From positions 62,001 to 126,000 of the forward strand of contig NZ_JACGWX010000003.1 in the NCBI RefSeq assembly GCF_014137945.1: 64,000 nt of DNA, given 5' to 3'. Of this stretch, positions 35,857 through 44,337 are shown one piece after another. This stretch comes from Microcella alkalica (GTDB taxonomy: Bacteria; Actinomycetota; Actinomycetes; Actinomycetales; Microbacteriaceae). The position numbers were made by a program, and so were the translations under genes. The number at the start of each line of letters is the position of its first letter. Position 1 is the stretch's first letter. The notes beneath the pieces were generated by a model. The model searched no databases, was not told the origin of the DNA, and saw nothing but the letters and a program-made list of their open reading frames with translations.

Positions 35857-37206
35857 TCAGGCGAGCTCGTTGCCCTCGAGCAGATCGGTCACGAGTGCGG
35901 CGATCGCGCTGCGCTCGCTGCGCGTGAGCGTGATGTGCCCGAACAGGCTGTGGCCCTTGAGGGTCTCGATGACGCTCGCGACCCCGTCGTGCCGGCCGAC
36001 CCGGAGGTTGTCCCGCTGGGCGACGTCGTGCGTGAGCACTACCTTCGAGTTCTGACCGATGCGCGAGAGCACCGTGAGCAGCACGTTCCGCTCGAGCGAC
36101 TGCGCCTCGTCGACGATGACGAAGGCGTCGTGCAGCGACCGGCCGCGGATGTGCGTCAGCGGAAGCACCTCGAGAAGGCCGCGGTCGATGACCTCGTCGA
36201 GCACGTTCTGCGACACGACCGAGCTGAGAGTGTCGAACGTCGCCTGCGCCCAGGGGTTCATCTTCTCGCTCGCGTCGCCCGGCAGGTAGCCGAGCTCCTG
36301 CCCGCCGACGGCGTACAGCGGCCGGAAGACCATGATCTTGCGCTGCTGCTGCCGCTCGAGCACCGCCTCGAGCCCCGCGCACAGCGCGAGCGCCGACTTG
36401 CCGGTGCCCGCGCGGCCGCCGAGCGAGACGATGCCGATCTGCGGGTCCATGAGCAGGTCGATCGCGAGTCGCTGCTCGGCCGAGCGCCCGTGCAGGCCGA
36501 ACACGTCGCGATCGCCGCGCACGAGCCCGATGCGGCCCTTCTCGATGACCCGCCCGAGAGCCGACCCCCGGTCGGAGTGGATCACGAGCCCGGTGTTGAT
36601 CGGCACGTCGGCGACGACGGACGACTCGATGGTCTCGCGGTCGTACAGCTTCGCCATCTCGTCGCTCGAGAGCGTCACATCGGCCTGCCCTGTCCACCCC
36701 GAGTCGACGGCGAGCTCGGCGCGGTACTCCTGCGCGGCGAGACCGATCGATGAGGCCTTGACGCGCATCGGCAGGTCCTTCGACACCACGACGACGTCGA
36801 GGCCCTCGCTCGCGAGGTTCATGGCGACGGCGAGGATGCGCGAGTCGTTGTCGCCGAGCTGCAGCCCCGAGGGCAGCACCGACTGGTTCGAGTGGTTGAG
36901 CTCGACGCGCAGCGACCCGCCTTCGCCGACGGCGATGGGGAAGTCGAGGCGTTCGTGCTGCACGCGCAGGTCATCCAGATTGCGTAGCGCCTGCCGCGCG
37001 AAGTAGCCGATCTCCGGGTCGTTCCTCTTGGCCTCGAGCTCGCCGATGACGACGACGGGGATGACGACGGCGTGCTCCTTGAAGCGGAACAGCGCCTTGG
37101 GATCGCTCAGCAGCACCGACGTGTCGAGAACATAGGTGAGCTGGTCCACCTCCCCCGACGTCGCGTTGCCGTTTGCTGCCTGGCGAGTAGTGCGGGAAGA
37201 GGCCAC
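35857..37206 (-). CDS. phoH2: PhoH2: PIN-domain ribonuclease fused to PhoH ATPase
   Basis: PhoH2 proteins unwind and cut RNA in an ATP-dependent way. The 449-residue protein has an N-terminal PIN domain (residues 22-150, beginning [12 protein letters not shown] with the first catalytic aspartate, and later [11 protein letters not shown] with further acids) and a C-terminal PhoH domain with Walker [14 protein letters not shown] near residue 263 and Walker [10 protein letters not shown] near residue 367. I use the GTG start at 37206, since the first 20 residues are poorly conserved. In M. tuberculosis phoH2 lies close to fum, and here the dab genes separate them. Confidence 0.92.
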   Translation of the reverse strand: MASSRTTRQAANGNATSGEVDQLTYVLDTSVLLSDPKALFRFKEHAVVIPVVVIGELEAKRNDPEIGYFARQALRNLDDLRVQHERLDFPIAVGEGGSLRVELNHSNQSVLPSGLQLGDNDSRILAVAMNLASEGLDVVVVSKDLPMRVKASSIGLAAQEYRAELAVDSGWTGQADVTLSSDEMAKLYDRETIESSVVADVPINTGLVIHSDRGSALGRVIEKGRIGLVRGDRDVFGLHGRSAEQRLAIDLLMDPQIGIVSLGGRAGTGKSALALCAGLEAVLERQQQRKIMVFRPLYAVGGQELGYLPGDASEKMNPWAQATFDTLSSVVSQNVLDEVIDRGLLEVLPLTHIRGRSLHDAFVIVDEAQSLERNVLLTVLSRIGQNSKVVLTHDVAQRDNLRVGRHDGVASVIETLKGHSLFGHITLTRSERSAIAALVTDLLEGNELA

Positions 37207-37411
37207 CGGTGCTCCATCCCCGGGGAGCGCGGGCGTCCCCGGACCTGTGTCACGACGAGACGGCCAGGGGCTCGCGAGACGATTCGAGGCCGTCCCGACC
37301 GGGCGCGGTGCCCGATGCGGCTGACGCTAGACCCGCTCGCGCGAACCCGAGGGAACGACACGCGAGCGACACGCGATGGTCATCCGTGCCGATCGTTCCG
37401 GCCGCGTCGAG

Positions 37412-38542
37412 TCAGACGCGCGTGCCGGCCCGGTACTCGACGAGCGCGGCGCGCAGCTGGTCGATGGTCTCGTCGCTCGTCGACGCGTGCGGGCCCAGGC
37501 GCACCCTGCCGCCGCGCACGGTGGTGCTGACCCCGTGATTGTGCAGTGCCGCGGTGAGGATGCTCAGCTCGTCCGCCGGCGGATCGATCACGACGATCCC
37601 CGCCCGCTCGGCGTCGTCCCGCGGTGAGCCGACCGGCAGCCCCACCTCGTCCGCCGCGGCGATGATCGCTGAGGCGCGCTCGAGCACGCGCTCGCGGATG
37701 ACCCCCACTCCGACGGCGACGACCTCCTCGACGGCACCGGCCAGCCGCGCCTGCGCGACCGGATCGGCGTAGCCGACGCGGAACGCGCGCGCCGAGGGGT
37801 GCGGCGCGACGATCTCGTGGACGGGGCCGTCGGCGAGCGGGTCGTCGATCGCGTTCCAGCCCGACCAGACGGGCGTGAGCTGCTCGCGCGCACGGTCGCT
37901 GAGTGCGAGGAAGCCCGTGCCGTACCCCGCGCGCAACCACTTCTGACCGCCCGCGACGATGACGTCGCAGACCGCCCACGGGGCGTCGACGACCCCGAGG
38001 CCCTGGATGGCGTCGACGATGAGGAGGCGGTCGCCGATGACCTGGCGGATTCCCTCCAGATCGATGAGGTGCCCCGTGCGGTAGTCGACGAGGCTCACCG
38101 CGACCGCGACGACCGAGCTCGCCATCTGATCGCGCACGACCGCGGGGGTCACGCGCTCGTGGTCGGGCGTGATCGTGTGCGGCACGAGGACGCCGAGCGC
38201 CTCGGCGGCGCGCGCCATGCCGTACCCGATCGAGGGGAACTCGCCCGGGCTCGCCGCGACGCCGCCCGTCACGCCGAACATCGCGTGCATGAGCGCCTGG
38301 CTCGTGGAGGGCTGGAAGGCCACCTGGTCAGGTCGGAAGCCGATCAGGGAGGCGACCGCGGCATCCACGCGCTCCTCCTCGCCCTCCATCGACGGGATCG
38401 AGCCGAACCGGGCGCGCGTCATGAGCTCGGCCTGCGCGCGCTGCTCCTCGAGGGCCGCGTCGCCGAGCGGGCCGAAGGAGGGGAAGTTCAGGTAGCCCGG
38501 CTCCTCGGAGAAGCGGGCGGCGTAGTCGTCGATGGCGGGCAT
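37412..38542 (-). CDS. Class V aminotransferase-fold PLP enzyme
   Basis: A 376-residue fold-type I PLP enzyme of the cysteine desulfurase/kynureninase-like group. The cofactor aspartate is D177 (LLIVDAIQG) and the Schiff-base lysine is K201 in GGQKWLRAGYGTGF. No cysteine occurs in the C-terminal catalytic loop where NifS/SufS enzymes carry theirs, so desulfurase activity is unlikely. The closest functional types are isopenicillin-epimerase-like or kynureninase-like enzymes; the substrate cannot be assigned. It lies 13 nt upstream of nothing on its strand except the uppS gene end, so it is transcribed after uppS, probably in one operon. Confidence 0.83.
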   Translation of the reverse strand: MPAIDDYAARFSEEPGYLNFPSFGPLGDAALEEQRAQAELMTRARFGSIPSMEGEEERVDAAVASLIGFRPDQVAFQPSTSQALMHAMFGVTGGVAASPGEFPSIGYGMARAAEALGVLVPHTITPDHERVTPAVVRDQMASSVVAVAVSLVDYRTGHLIDLEGIRQVIGDRLLIVDAIQGLGVVDAPWAVCDVIVAGGQKWLRAGYGTGFLALSDRAREQLTPVWSGWNAIDDPLADGPVHEIVAPHPSARAFRVGYADPVAQARLAGAVEEVVAVGVGVIRERVLERASAIIAAADEVGLPVGSPRDDAERAGIVVIDPPADELSILTAALHNHGVSTTVRGGRVRLGPHASTSDETIDQLRAALVEYRAGTRV

Positions 38543-38555
38543 CCGTCTGCTCCTC

Positions 38556-39356
38556 TCAGGCGCCGAAGCGGCGCTGACGGCGGGCGAAGTCGCGCAGAGC
38601 GCGCAGGAAGTCGACCTCGCGCAGGTCGGGGCCGAGCGCCTCGACGAAGTAGAACTCGCTGTGGGCGCTCTGCCACAGCATGAAGTCGCTCAGCCGCTGC
38701 TCGCCCGAGGTGCGGATCACGAGGTCGGGGTCGGGCTGACCTCCCGTGTACAGGTGCTCGGCGATCTTCTCGGGCGTGACCTCCTCGGCGAGCTCGTCGA
38801 GGGTTCCGCCGCGCTCGGCGTGGTGATGCACGATCGAGCGGACGGCGTCGGCGATCTCTCGCCGACCGCCGTAGCCCACCGCGAGGTTGATATGGAGACC
38901 GCGGTCGTCCGCGGTGCGGGCCTCGGCGGCGTCGAGAGCGGCGAGGAGCTCGTCGGGCAGGCCGTCCCGGCTGCCGACGTGCTGCACGCGCCACTGCGGC
39001 ACGCGCGAGAGCTCGTCGGCGAGCTCGGCGATGATGCGCGTGAGCGCGGTGAGCTCGGCCTCGTCGCGGCCGGTGAGGTTGTCGGTCGAGAGCAGGTAGA
39101 GCGTCACGACGCCGATGCCCGCCTCGTCGCACCAGGTCAGGAACTCGCGCATCTTGTCGGCGCCCGCGCGATGGCCGTGCTCGGTCGTGCCGCCGAACTG
39201 GCGCGCCCAGCGCCGATTGCCGTCGATGATCATGGCGACGTGCCGCGGGTGCACGGTCTCGGCGAGCTGCTGGCGCAGCCGACGCATGTAGAGCTCGTAG
39301 AGCAGCCCGCTCCCGCCGGGGATTCTCCTCGAACGCACAGGCTTACGGTAGTCCAC
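38556..39356 (-). CDS. uppS: Cis-prenyltransferase (isoprenyl transferase, UppS-like)
   Basis: Condenses IPP onto an allylic diphosphate in cis configuration. The 266-residue protein shows the pyrophosphate-binding motif IIDGNRRWARQ with the catalytic D45, the TLYLLSTDNLTGR region and the C-terminal RTSGEQRLSDFMLWQSAHSEFYF. The GLLYELYMRRLRQQL extension before the core resembles the actinobacterial Z-farnesyl-diphosphate synthase type (Rv1086-like), so it may make a short-chain rather than undecaprenyl product. The GTG at 39356 keeps that extension. It is divergent from trhA, as in mycobacteria. Confidence 0.9.
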   Translation of the reverse strand: MDYRKPVRSRRIPGGSGLLYELYMRRLRQQLAETVHPRHVAMIIDGNRRWARQFGGTTEHGHRAGADKMREFLTWCDEAGIGVVTLYLLSTDNLTGRDEAELTALTRIIAELADELSRVPQWRVQHVGSRDGLPDELLAALDAAEARTADDRGLHINLAVGYGGRREIADAVRSIVHHHAERGGTLDELAEEVTPEKIAEHLYTGGQPDPDLVIRTSGEQRLSDFMLWQSAHSEFYFVEALGPDLREVDFLRALRDFARRQRRFGA

Positions 39357-39412
39357 CGCCGGGGGCTTGTCCCCGACCGCTAAGGGATTCTGCAGTGCTC
39401 GCCCCAGCCGCG

Positions 39413-39418
39413 TAGCGT
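39413..39418 (+). promoter_or_regulatory. -10 box of trhA, leaderless
   Basis: TAGCGT ends 6 nt before the ATG at 39425. Confidence 0.5.
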
Positions 39419-39424
39419 GATGGC

Positions 39425-40201
39425 ATGACCTCGTCCTCCCCCACCGGTTCGCCCCGATCGCACGACGAGTCGGCGCACGAGGCGGCCGTCGACCACGAGC
39501 CCGGCGCGGACATCCCGAACATCCCCCTGCTGGAGGACGAGCTCGAGCACCCGCCGGTCGAGGGCAAGCCCGTGTGGCGCGGCTGGATCCACGCCGGCAC
39601 CTTCCCGCTCGCGATCGTGCTCGGCGTCGTGCTCCTCGTGCTCGCCGACGGCGTGGATGCGACGTGGTCGAGCGCCGTGTTCATGACGACGTCGCTGCTG
39701 CTCTTCGGCATCTCGGCGACCTACCACCGCTTCACGTGGAGCGAGCGGACGCGCATCCTGCTCAAGCGGCTCGACCACGCGAACATCTTCCTGCTCATCG
39801 CGGGCACGTACACGCCGCTCGCCGTGCTCGCGCTGCCGCCCGAGAAGGGCTACCTGCTGCTCGCCCTCGTCTGGGCGGGCGCCGCGGTGGGCATCGGGTT
39901 CCGGGTGTTCTGGATCCACGCGCCGCGCTGGGCCTACGTGCCGCTCTACGTGCTGCTCGGCTGGGCGGCCGTGCTGTACATGGCCGACCTCTATGCGGCG
40001 AACCCGGCGATGATGGTGCTCGTGATCGCGGGAGGCCTGGCGTACACCGCGGGCGCGGTGATCTACGGGATGAAGCGGCCCAACCCGGTGCCCGGCGTCT
40101 TCGGCTTCCACGAGATCTTCCACACGCTCACGGTCGTGGCGTTCCTATGCCACTGGGCGGGGATCCTGCTCGTCGCCGTCGACCCGCCGTTCGGCGGCTG
40201 A
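39425..40201 (+). CDS. trhA: Hemolysin III / PAQR-family membrane protein
   Basis: A 258-residue seven-helix membrane protein of the hemolysin III (TrhA/PAQR) family, implicated in membrane lipid homeostasis. An acidic hydrophilic N-terminus of about 50 residues precedes the membrane core. The predicted metal-site residues are present: SATYHRF near residue 99, LKRLDHANIF near residue 115, and HEIFHTLTVVAFLCHW near the C-terminus. It converges with the next gene and overlaps it by 57 nt tail to tail. Confidence 0.9.
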   Translation: MTSSSPTGSPRSHDESAHEAAVDHEPGADIPNIPLLEDELEHPPVEGKPVWRGWIHAGTFPLAIVLGVVLLVLADGVDATWSSAVFMTTSLLLFGISATYHRFTWSERTRILLKRLDHANIFLLIAGTYTPLAVLALPPEKGYLLLALVWAGAAVGIGFRVFWIHAPRWAYVPLYVLLGWAAVLYMADLYAANPAMMVLVIAGGLAYTAGAVIYGMKRPNPVPGVFGFHEIFHTLTVVAFLCHWAGILLVAVDPPFGG

Positions 40202-40477
40202 CGCCGCGCCGTCCGGCGCGCTCAGCCCGGCCTCCGCGCGCTCGGCCTCGAGCTGCTCGCGGACCTCGCCGCGGTAGCGCACGCGGCGCACGCGGCGCGA
40301 CATGTCGATGACGAGCAGGATGGCGGCGATCGTCACGAGGGCGATGGCGATGAAGCCCGCGATGCCGGGCGTGACCAGGTTCGGATCGACCTCGATCGGC
40401 GGGATCAGCGGATCGCCCGGGTCGTCGACGGGCCCGGGGCCCACGGTGAGGGGGGCGAGAGACGACAGCCAGATCAC
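40145..40477 (-). CDS. Small single-span membrane protein (Mca-neighbour type)
   Basis: A 110-residue protein with an N-terminal Pro-rich extracytoplasmic segment, one membrane helix at residues 41-61 (GFIAIALVTIAAILLVIDM), then a basic stop-transfer region (RRVRRVRYRGEVREQLEAERAEAG) and an Ala/Asp-rich tail. I do not know its function. In mycobacteria and other actinobacteria a protein of this shape is encoded next to mca, the mycothiol S-conjugate amidase gene; mca is not here. The start (GTG at 40477) has GAGGAGC upstream. Its last 57 nt overlap the 3' end of trhA. Confidence 0.7.
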   Translation of the reverse strand: MIWLSSLAPLTVGPGPVDDPGDPLIPPIEVDPNLVTPGIAGFIAIALVTIAAILLVIDMSRRVRRVRYRGEVREQLEAERAEAGLSAPDGAASAAERRVDGDEQDPRPVA

Positions 40478-40602
40478 GACGAGCTCCTCGAGAAGGGGGG
40501 TCGGGCGGCGAGACCCGGTGCGGTCGGCGCCCAGCGCCGCGCAGTAGCGTTGCTCCAGACTATCCGTCCAACTCCGTGAGCAGACAGGATGCCCTCCGCG
40601 CG

Positions 40603-41055
40603 ATGCCCGACGACGCGACGCCCGACCCCGCCGTGATGGAGCCCGCCCGGCCGATGACCGCGCAGGCGCGGCTCGATGCGCGCTATGGCCGGACGCCCGG
40701 CGAGCGCCGCCGGACGCGCACCGTCGTCATCGCGGCCGCCATCGCCTTCGTCGTCGTCTTTGCCGCGTGGGTCGTCTGGGGCGGGCTGTCGGGCACGAAC
40801 GCGACGCTCGAAGTGCGAGAGCTCGGCTACCGCGATGCGACTGAGACGTCGATCTCGGTGCGCTGGGAGGTCACGACCGAGCCCGGCACGGAGGTGTCGT
40901 GCGCCATCCAGGCGCTCAACGGCAGCTTCGGCATCGTAGGCTGGCGGATCATCGAGCTCGGGACGTCGGAGCGGCGCACGCGCGTCTTCGAGGAGTCGCT
41001 GCGCACCGCCGAACCGGCGGTGACGGGTTTGCCGTATCGCTGCTGGCTTCCGTAG
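40603..41055 (+). CDS. DUF4307 membrane-anchored protein
   Basis: A 150-residue DUF4307 protein: a cytoplasmic N-terminus with AQARLDARYGRTPGERRRTR, one membrane segment (residues 42-61) and an extracytoplasmic beta-rich domain ending YRCWLP. The family has no established function but is a conserved neighbour of mca and greA in actinobacteria. The start is uncertain: GTG at 40576, ATG at 40603 and ATG at 40636 are all possible, and I prefer 40603. A hairpin terminator follows its stop codon. Confidence 0.82.
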   Translation: MPDDATPDPAVMEPARPMTAQARLDARYGRTPGERRRTRTVVIAAAIAFVVVFAAWVVWGGLSGTNATLEVRELGYRDATETSISVRWEVTTEPGTEVSCAIQALNGSFGIVGWRIIELGTSERRTRVFEESLRTAEPAVTGLPYRCWLP

Positions 41056-41076
41056 AATCCACGGAATCGATCCGCG

Positions 41077-41099
41077 GAACCGGCCCATGAGGCCGGTTC
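41077..41099 (+). terminator. Terminator hairpin after DUF4307 gene
   Basis: GAACCGGCC (41077-41085) and GGCCGGTTC (41091-41099) form a perfect 9-bp stem with a 5-nt loop, followed by TCTCGTGCGTT. It separates the DUF4307 gene from greA. Confidence 0.75.
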
Positions 41100-41137
41100 T
41101 CGTGCGTTGACACGACCGACCGACGGAAGGGCACCCC

Positions 41138-41632
41138 ATGAGCGACACCGGCAGCTCCACGAAGTGGCTCACGCAGGAGGCGCACGACCGCCTGAGCTCC
41201 GAGCTCGAGTACCTGTCGACGACGGGGCGCTCCGACATCGCCAAGCGCATCGAGGCCGCGCGCGACGAGGGCGACTTGAAGGAGAACGGCGGCTACCACG
41301 CGGCGAAGGACGAGCAGGGCAAGATCGAGGCCCGCATCCGCCAGCTCACCGAGCTCCTGCGCACCGCGACGGTCGGCGAGGTGCCCGAGGCGACCGACGT
41401 CGTCGAGCCCGGCACGGTCGTCACGGCGAAGGTCATGGGCGACGAGGAGAAGTTCCTCCTCGGCAGCCGCGAGATCCTCGCCGACGGCAGCGATCTCGAC
41501 GTCTACAGCGAGCAGAGCCCGCTCGGGGCAGCGATCCTCGGCCTCACGATCGGCGAGTTCACGACCTACACGGCGCCGAGCGGCAAGGAGATCGACGTCG
41601 AGATCATCGATGTGCAGACCTACCGCCCGTAG
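41138..41632 (+). CDS. greA: Transcription elongation factor GreA
   Basis: GreA rescues backtracked RNA polymerase by stimulating transcript cleavage. The 164-residue protein has the N-terminal coiled coil with the acidic tip (RDEGDLKENGGYHAAKDEQGKIEARI near residues 45-70) and the C-terminal FKBP-like domain ending IDVEIIDVQTYRP. GGAAGGG precedes the ATG. It converges with ilvA across a repeat-bearing intergenic region of 217 nt. Confidence 0.95.
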   Translation: MSDTGSSTKWLTQEAHDRLSSELEYLSTTGRSDIAKRIEAARDEGDLKENGGYHAAKDEQGKIEARIRQLTELLRTATVGEVPEATDVVEPGTVVTAKVMGDEEKFLLGSREILADGSDLDVYSEQSPLGAAILGLTIGEFTTYTAPSGKEIDVEIIDVQTYRP

Positions 41633-41642
41633 CTCACCCCCG

Positions 41643-41720
41643 GTTCGCGGGTGTTCGCGCGGGTTCGCGCGGGTTCTCGCGGTCACGCCGGATCCACGCG
41701 GATCCACGCGGATCCGCGCG
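41643..41720. repeat. Two adjoining arrays of 10-bp tandem repeats
   Basis: Four decamers of the type GTTCGCGCGG begin at 41643, 41653, 41663 and 41673, the outer two degenerate. Three decamers GATCCACGCG begin at 41691, 41701 and 41711. They lie between convergent greA and ilvA, in no gene that I can support. Confidence 0.8.
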
Positions 41721-41849
41721 CGACAGGGCGGCTCAGGGCGTGCGGTTCGGCGCGACACGTGCGTTCAGCCGCCCGTCCTCCGCCGAAGCGCACGGCGTTG
41801 AGCGATCGGCGGCGGATGCGCGCGGCAGCGATGCCCTATCGCCAGCGGG

Positions 41850-43121
41850 TCAGAGCGTGCGACGCGGGTCGTACCCCGCCTCGCGCAGCGCTGTGAGCAC
41901 CTGCTCGGCGTGCTCCGGCCCGCGCGTCTCGATGTGCAGCTCGAGCTCGACCTGGCTGATCTGCAGGCCCGAGCCGTGCCGCGTGTGCAGCACCTCGACG
42001 ACGTTCGCGTTCTGCGAGGCGACGATCTCGCTCGTGCGCGCGAGCTGGCCGGGCCGATCGGGGAGCGGGATGCGCAGCTTGAGGTAGCGCTCGCTCGCCG
42101 CGAGCCCGTGGCTGATGACGCGCTCCATGATGAGCGGGTCGATGTTGCCGCCGGAGAGCACGATGACGGTCTTCCCGCTCTCATGGATGCGCCCCGTCAG
42201 CACGGCGGCCACGCCGACCGCGCCGGCCGGCTCGACGACGAGCTTGGCGCGCTCGAGCAGCACGAGCATCGCACGGGCGATGTCGTCGTCGTCGACCGTT
42301 ACGACCTCGTCGACGGTCTCGCGGATGATCGCGAAGTTCAGCTTCCCGGGCTTGGCGACCGCGATGCCGTCGGCGATCGTGGGCGACATCGCGATCGCCG
42401 TCGGCTCACCGGCCGCGAGGCTCACCGGGTAGGCGGCGGCGTTGGCCGCCTGGACGCCGATGACGCGGATGCTGCGCCCCTCGGCCGCCGCGCGCTGCTT
42501 GAGCACGGTCGCGACGCCCGAGATGAGCCCGCCGCCGCCGATCGGGACGACGATCGTCTCGAGGTCGGGCACCTGGTCGAGGATGTCGAGCGCGAGCGCG
42601 CCCTGGCCCGCGATGATGTCGGGGTGGTCGAAGGGAGGGATGAAGACCGCGCCGGTGGAGGCCGCATGCTCCTGCGCCGCCCGGCGCGATTCGTCGAAGG
42701 TGTGCCCGCGCAGCACGACGTCGGCCCCGTAGTGCCTGGTCGCCTGCAGCTTGGGCAGGGCGACGCCGACCGGCATGAAGATCGTGGCGCGGATGCCGAG
42801 CTCGCGGGCGGCGAACGCGACGCCCTGGGCGTGGTTGCCTGCGCTCGCCGCGACGACGCCGTGCGCCTTCTCATCCGCGGTCAGCCGCGTCATCCGGTAG
42901 TACGCTCCGCGGATCTTGTACGACCCGGTGCGCTGCAGGTTCTCGGCCTTGAGCAGCACGGGCGCACCGAGGATCTCGCTGAGGTACCGCGAGGTCTCCA
43001 TGGGTGTGACCTCGGCGACGGCGCTGACGACGCGACGGGCCTCCTCGACCTCCTGGAGCGACGGCCCCGGATACCGCGGCAACGCGCCGGCGGTCGGAGC
43101 CGGGGCTGCCGTGTCGGTCAT
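41850..43121 (-). CDS. ilvA: Threonine ammonia-lyase (threonine deaminase)
   Basis: A PLP enzyme that deaminates threonine to 2-oxobutanoate. The Schiff-base lysine is K69 in QRTGSYKIRGAYY, the GGGGLISG phosphate loop is near residue 196, and SGGNID near residue 331 completes the site. A C-terminal ACT domain (LKLRIPLPDRPGQLARTSEIVASQNANVVEVLHTR) indicates allosteric control by a short-regulatory-domain type, so this may be either biosynthetic or catabolic. Length is 423 residues. The ATG at 43121 overlaps the stop codon of the AI-2E gene by 4 nt. Confidence 0.92.
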   Translation of the reverse strand: MTDTAAPAPTAGALPRYPGPSLQEVEEARRVVSAVAEVTPMETSRYLSEILGAPVLLKAENLQRTGSYKIRGAYYRMTRLTADEKAHGVVAASAGNHAQGVAFAARELGIRATIFMPVGVALPKLQATRHYGADVVLRGHTFDESRRAAQEHAASTGAVFIPPFDHPDIIAGQGALALDILDQVPDLETIVVPIGGGGLISGVATVLKQRAAAEGRSIRVIGVQAANAAAYPVSLAAGEPTAIAMSPTIADGIAVAKPGKLNFAIIRETVDEVVTVDDDDIARAMLVLLERAKLVVEPAGAVGVAAVLTGRIHESGKTVIVLSGGNIDPLIMERVISHGLAASERYLKLRIPLPDRPGQLARTSEIVASQNANVVEVLHTRHGSGLQISQVELELHIETRGPEHAEQVLTALREAGYDPRRTL

Positions 43122-44311
43122 CGGGGTCTCTTGTCTGCAGGGGGTGGCGGCGAGGCTCTCGGGGTGAGCGGGCCGGAGCTGAGCGGGCCGGAGCCGGGCG
43201 GGCCGGCTGCGAGCGCGGCAGGATCGGTGCGCCACGTACCCATCGCAATGTACCGGACGAAGACGTTGAAGAACGCCACGATCGGCACCGCGAAGAGGGT
43301 GCCGGGGATGCCCGCGAGGAAGCCGCCCGCGGCCACGGCGAGCACGACGGCGAGCGGGTGGACTTTGATCGCACTGCCCATGACGAGCGGCTGGAGCACG
43401 TTGCCCTCGATCTGCTGCACGACGAGCACGCCGACGAGCATGAGCAGGGCCGGCAGCGGGCCGGCGTAGATGAGCGCGATGATGACCGCGAGACTTCCGG
43501 TGACCACGGCGCCGACGATCGGCACGAAGCTGCCCAGGAACACCGCGACGGCGATGGGGAGCACGAGCGGGAGCTGCAGAGCCAGCGCCCACAGGCCGAT
43601 GCCGACGGCGTCGACGAAGGCGACGAAGATCTGCACCTTCGCGAACTCGGTGACCGTGCGCCAGCCGGCGCTCGCGGCCCCGTCGACCGCCTCGCGCGCG
43701 GTGCGCGGGAAGAGGCCGACCACGAACAGCCAGATGCGACGGCCGTCGAGGAGGAAGAACAGGAGCGCGAAGAGCGCGAGCACCGCGCCGGTGAGGATCT
43801 CGGTGGCGGTCGATCCGAGCGACAGCGCACCGTTGACGAACCAGTCGTCGGTCAGGTCGAACTGCCCGAAGAACTCGTCGATCGAGGACTGGATCTCGGT
43901 CTGGGACAGCCCGAAGGTCGTCGCCGCCCATGACAGCAGCTCGTCGAACCGCTCGGCCGAGCGCTCCTGAAGGTCGTCGAGCCCGGAGCGCACCTCGCTC
44001 ACTACGAGCCACACGAGCGCGGTGACGGCCCCGATCAGGGTCAGCATGCCGATCGCCGCCGCGAGCCCATTGGGCACCCGCCGCCGGCGCATCCAGCTCA
44101 CGAACGGCCCGAGGAGCGCCGCGAGCAGCACGCCCACGAAGACGGGGATGACGAGCAGGCTCAGCTGCATGACGAGGAAGATGACGACCGCGACGACGCC
44201 CGCGATCGCGAGCAGACGCCACGCGTAGGCTCCGGCGATGCGCATGCCGGGGGGCACGTCGTCCGGGCGGAGGGTCGTGGGCTCTCCGGGCGTGCGCAGG
44301 CGACGGAACAT
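43118..44311 (-). CDS. AI-2E/PerM-family membrane protein
   Basis: A 397-residue polytopic protein of the AI-2E transporter family, with about seven or eight membrane segments, the first pair at residues 32-75. The family signature stretch occurs near residues 295-345 (VQQIEGNVLQPLVMGSAIKVHPLAVVLAVAAGG), as does the GSFVPIVGAVVTG segment near residue 246. Some members export organic compounds or act as sodium/proton antiporters; the name AI-2E does not show a role in quorum sensing. A TAGACT -10 box lies 6 nt before its ATG. It is translationally coupled to the downstream ilvA. Confidence 0.88.
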   Translation of the reverse strand: MFRRLRTPGEPTTLRPDDVPPGMRIAGAYAWRLLAIAGVVAVVIFLVMQLSLLVIPVFVGVLLAALLGPFVSWMRRRRVPNGLAAAIGMLTLIGAVTALVWLVVSEVRSGLDDLQERSAERFDELLSWAATTFGLSQTEIQSSIDEFFGQFDLTDDWFVNGALSLGSTATEILTGAVLALFALLFFLLDGRRIWLFVVGLFPRTAREAVDGAASAGWRTVTEFAKVQIFVAFVDAVGIGLWALALQLPLVLPIAVAVFLGSFVPIVGAVVTGSLAVIIALIYAGPLPALLMLVGVLVVQQIEGNVLQPLVMGSAIKVHPLAVVLAVAAGGFLAGIPGTLFAVPIVAFFNVFVRYIAMGTWRTDPAALAAGPPGSGPLSSGPLTPRASPPPPADKRPR

Positions 44312-44317
44312 CGCCCC

Positions 44318-44323
44318 AGTCTA
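44318..44323 (-). promoter_or_regulatory. -10 box of AI-2E gene, leaderless
   Basis: TAGACT (minus strand) ends 6 nt before the ATG at 44311. Confidence 0.5.
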
Positions 44324-44337
44324 CGAGCGGCGCATTC

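Noticed and set aside
37217-37226. TCCCCGGGGA palindrome upstream of phoH2 as an operator
   Set aside because: A 10-bp GC palindrome is expected by chance at this base composition, and nothing else supports it.
41507-41564. Possible attachment site or transposon scar near the greA-ilvA repeats
   Set aside because: The decamer arrays lie downstream, no integrase or transposase is nearby, and no target duplication is seen.
43118-44311. Quorum-sensing (AI-2) export function
   Set aside because: The family name is historical; no luxS or related gene is in the window, and the gene is coupled to ilvA.
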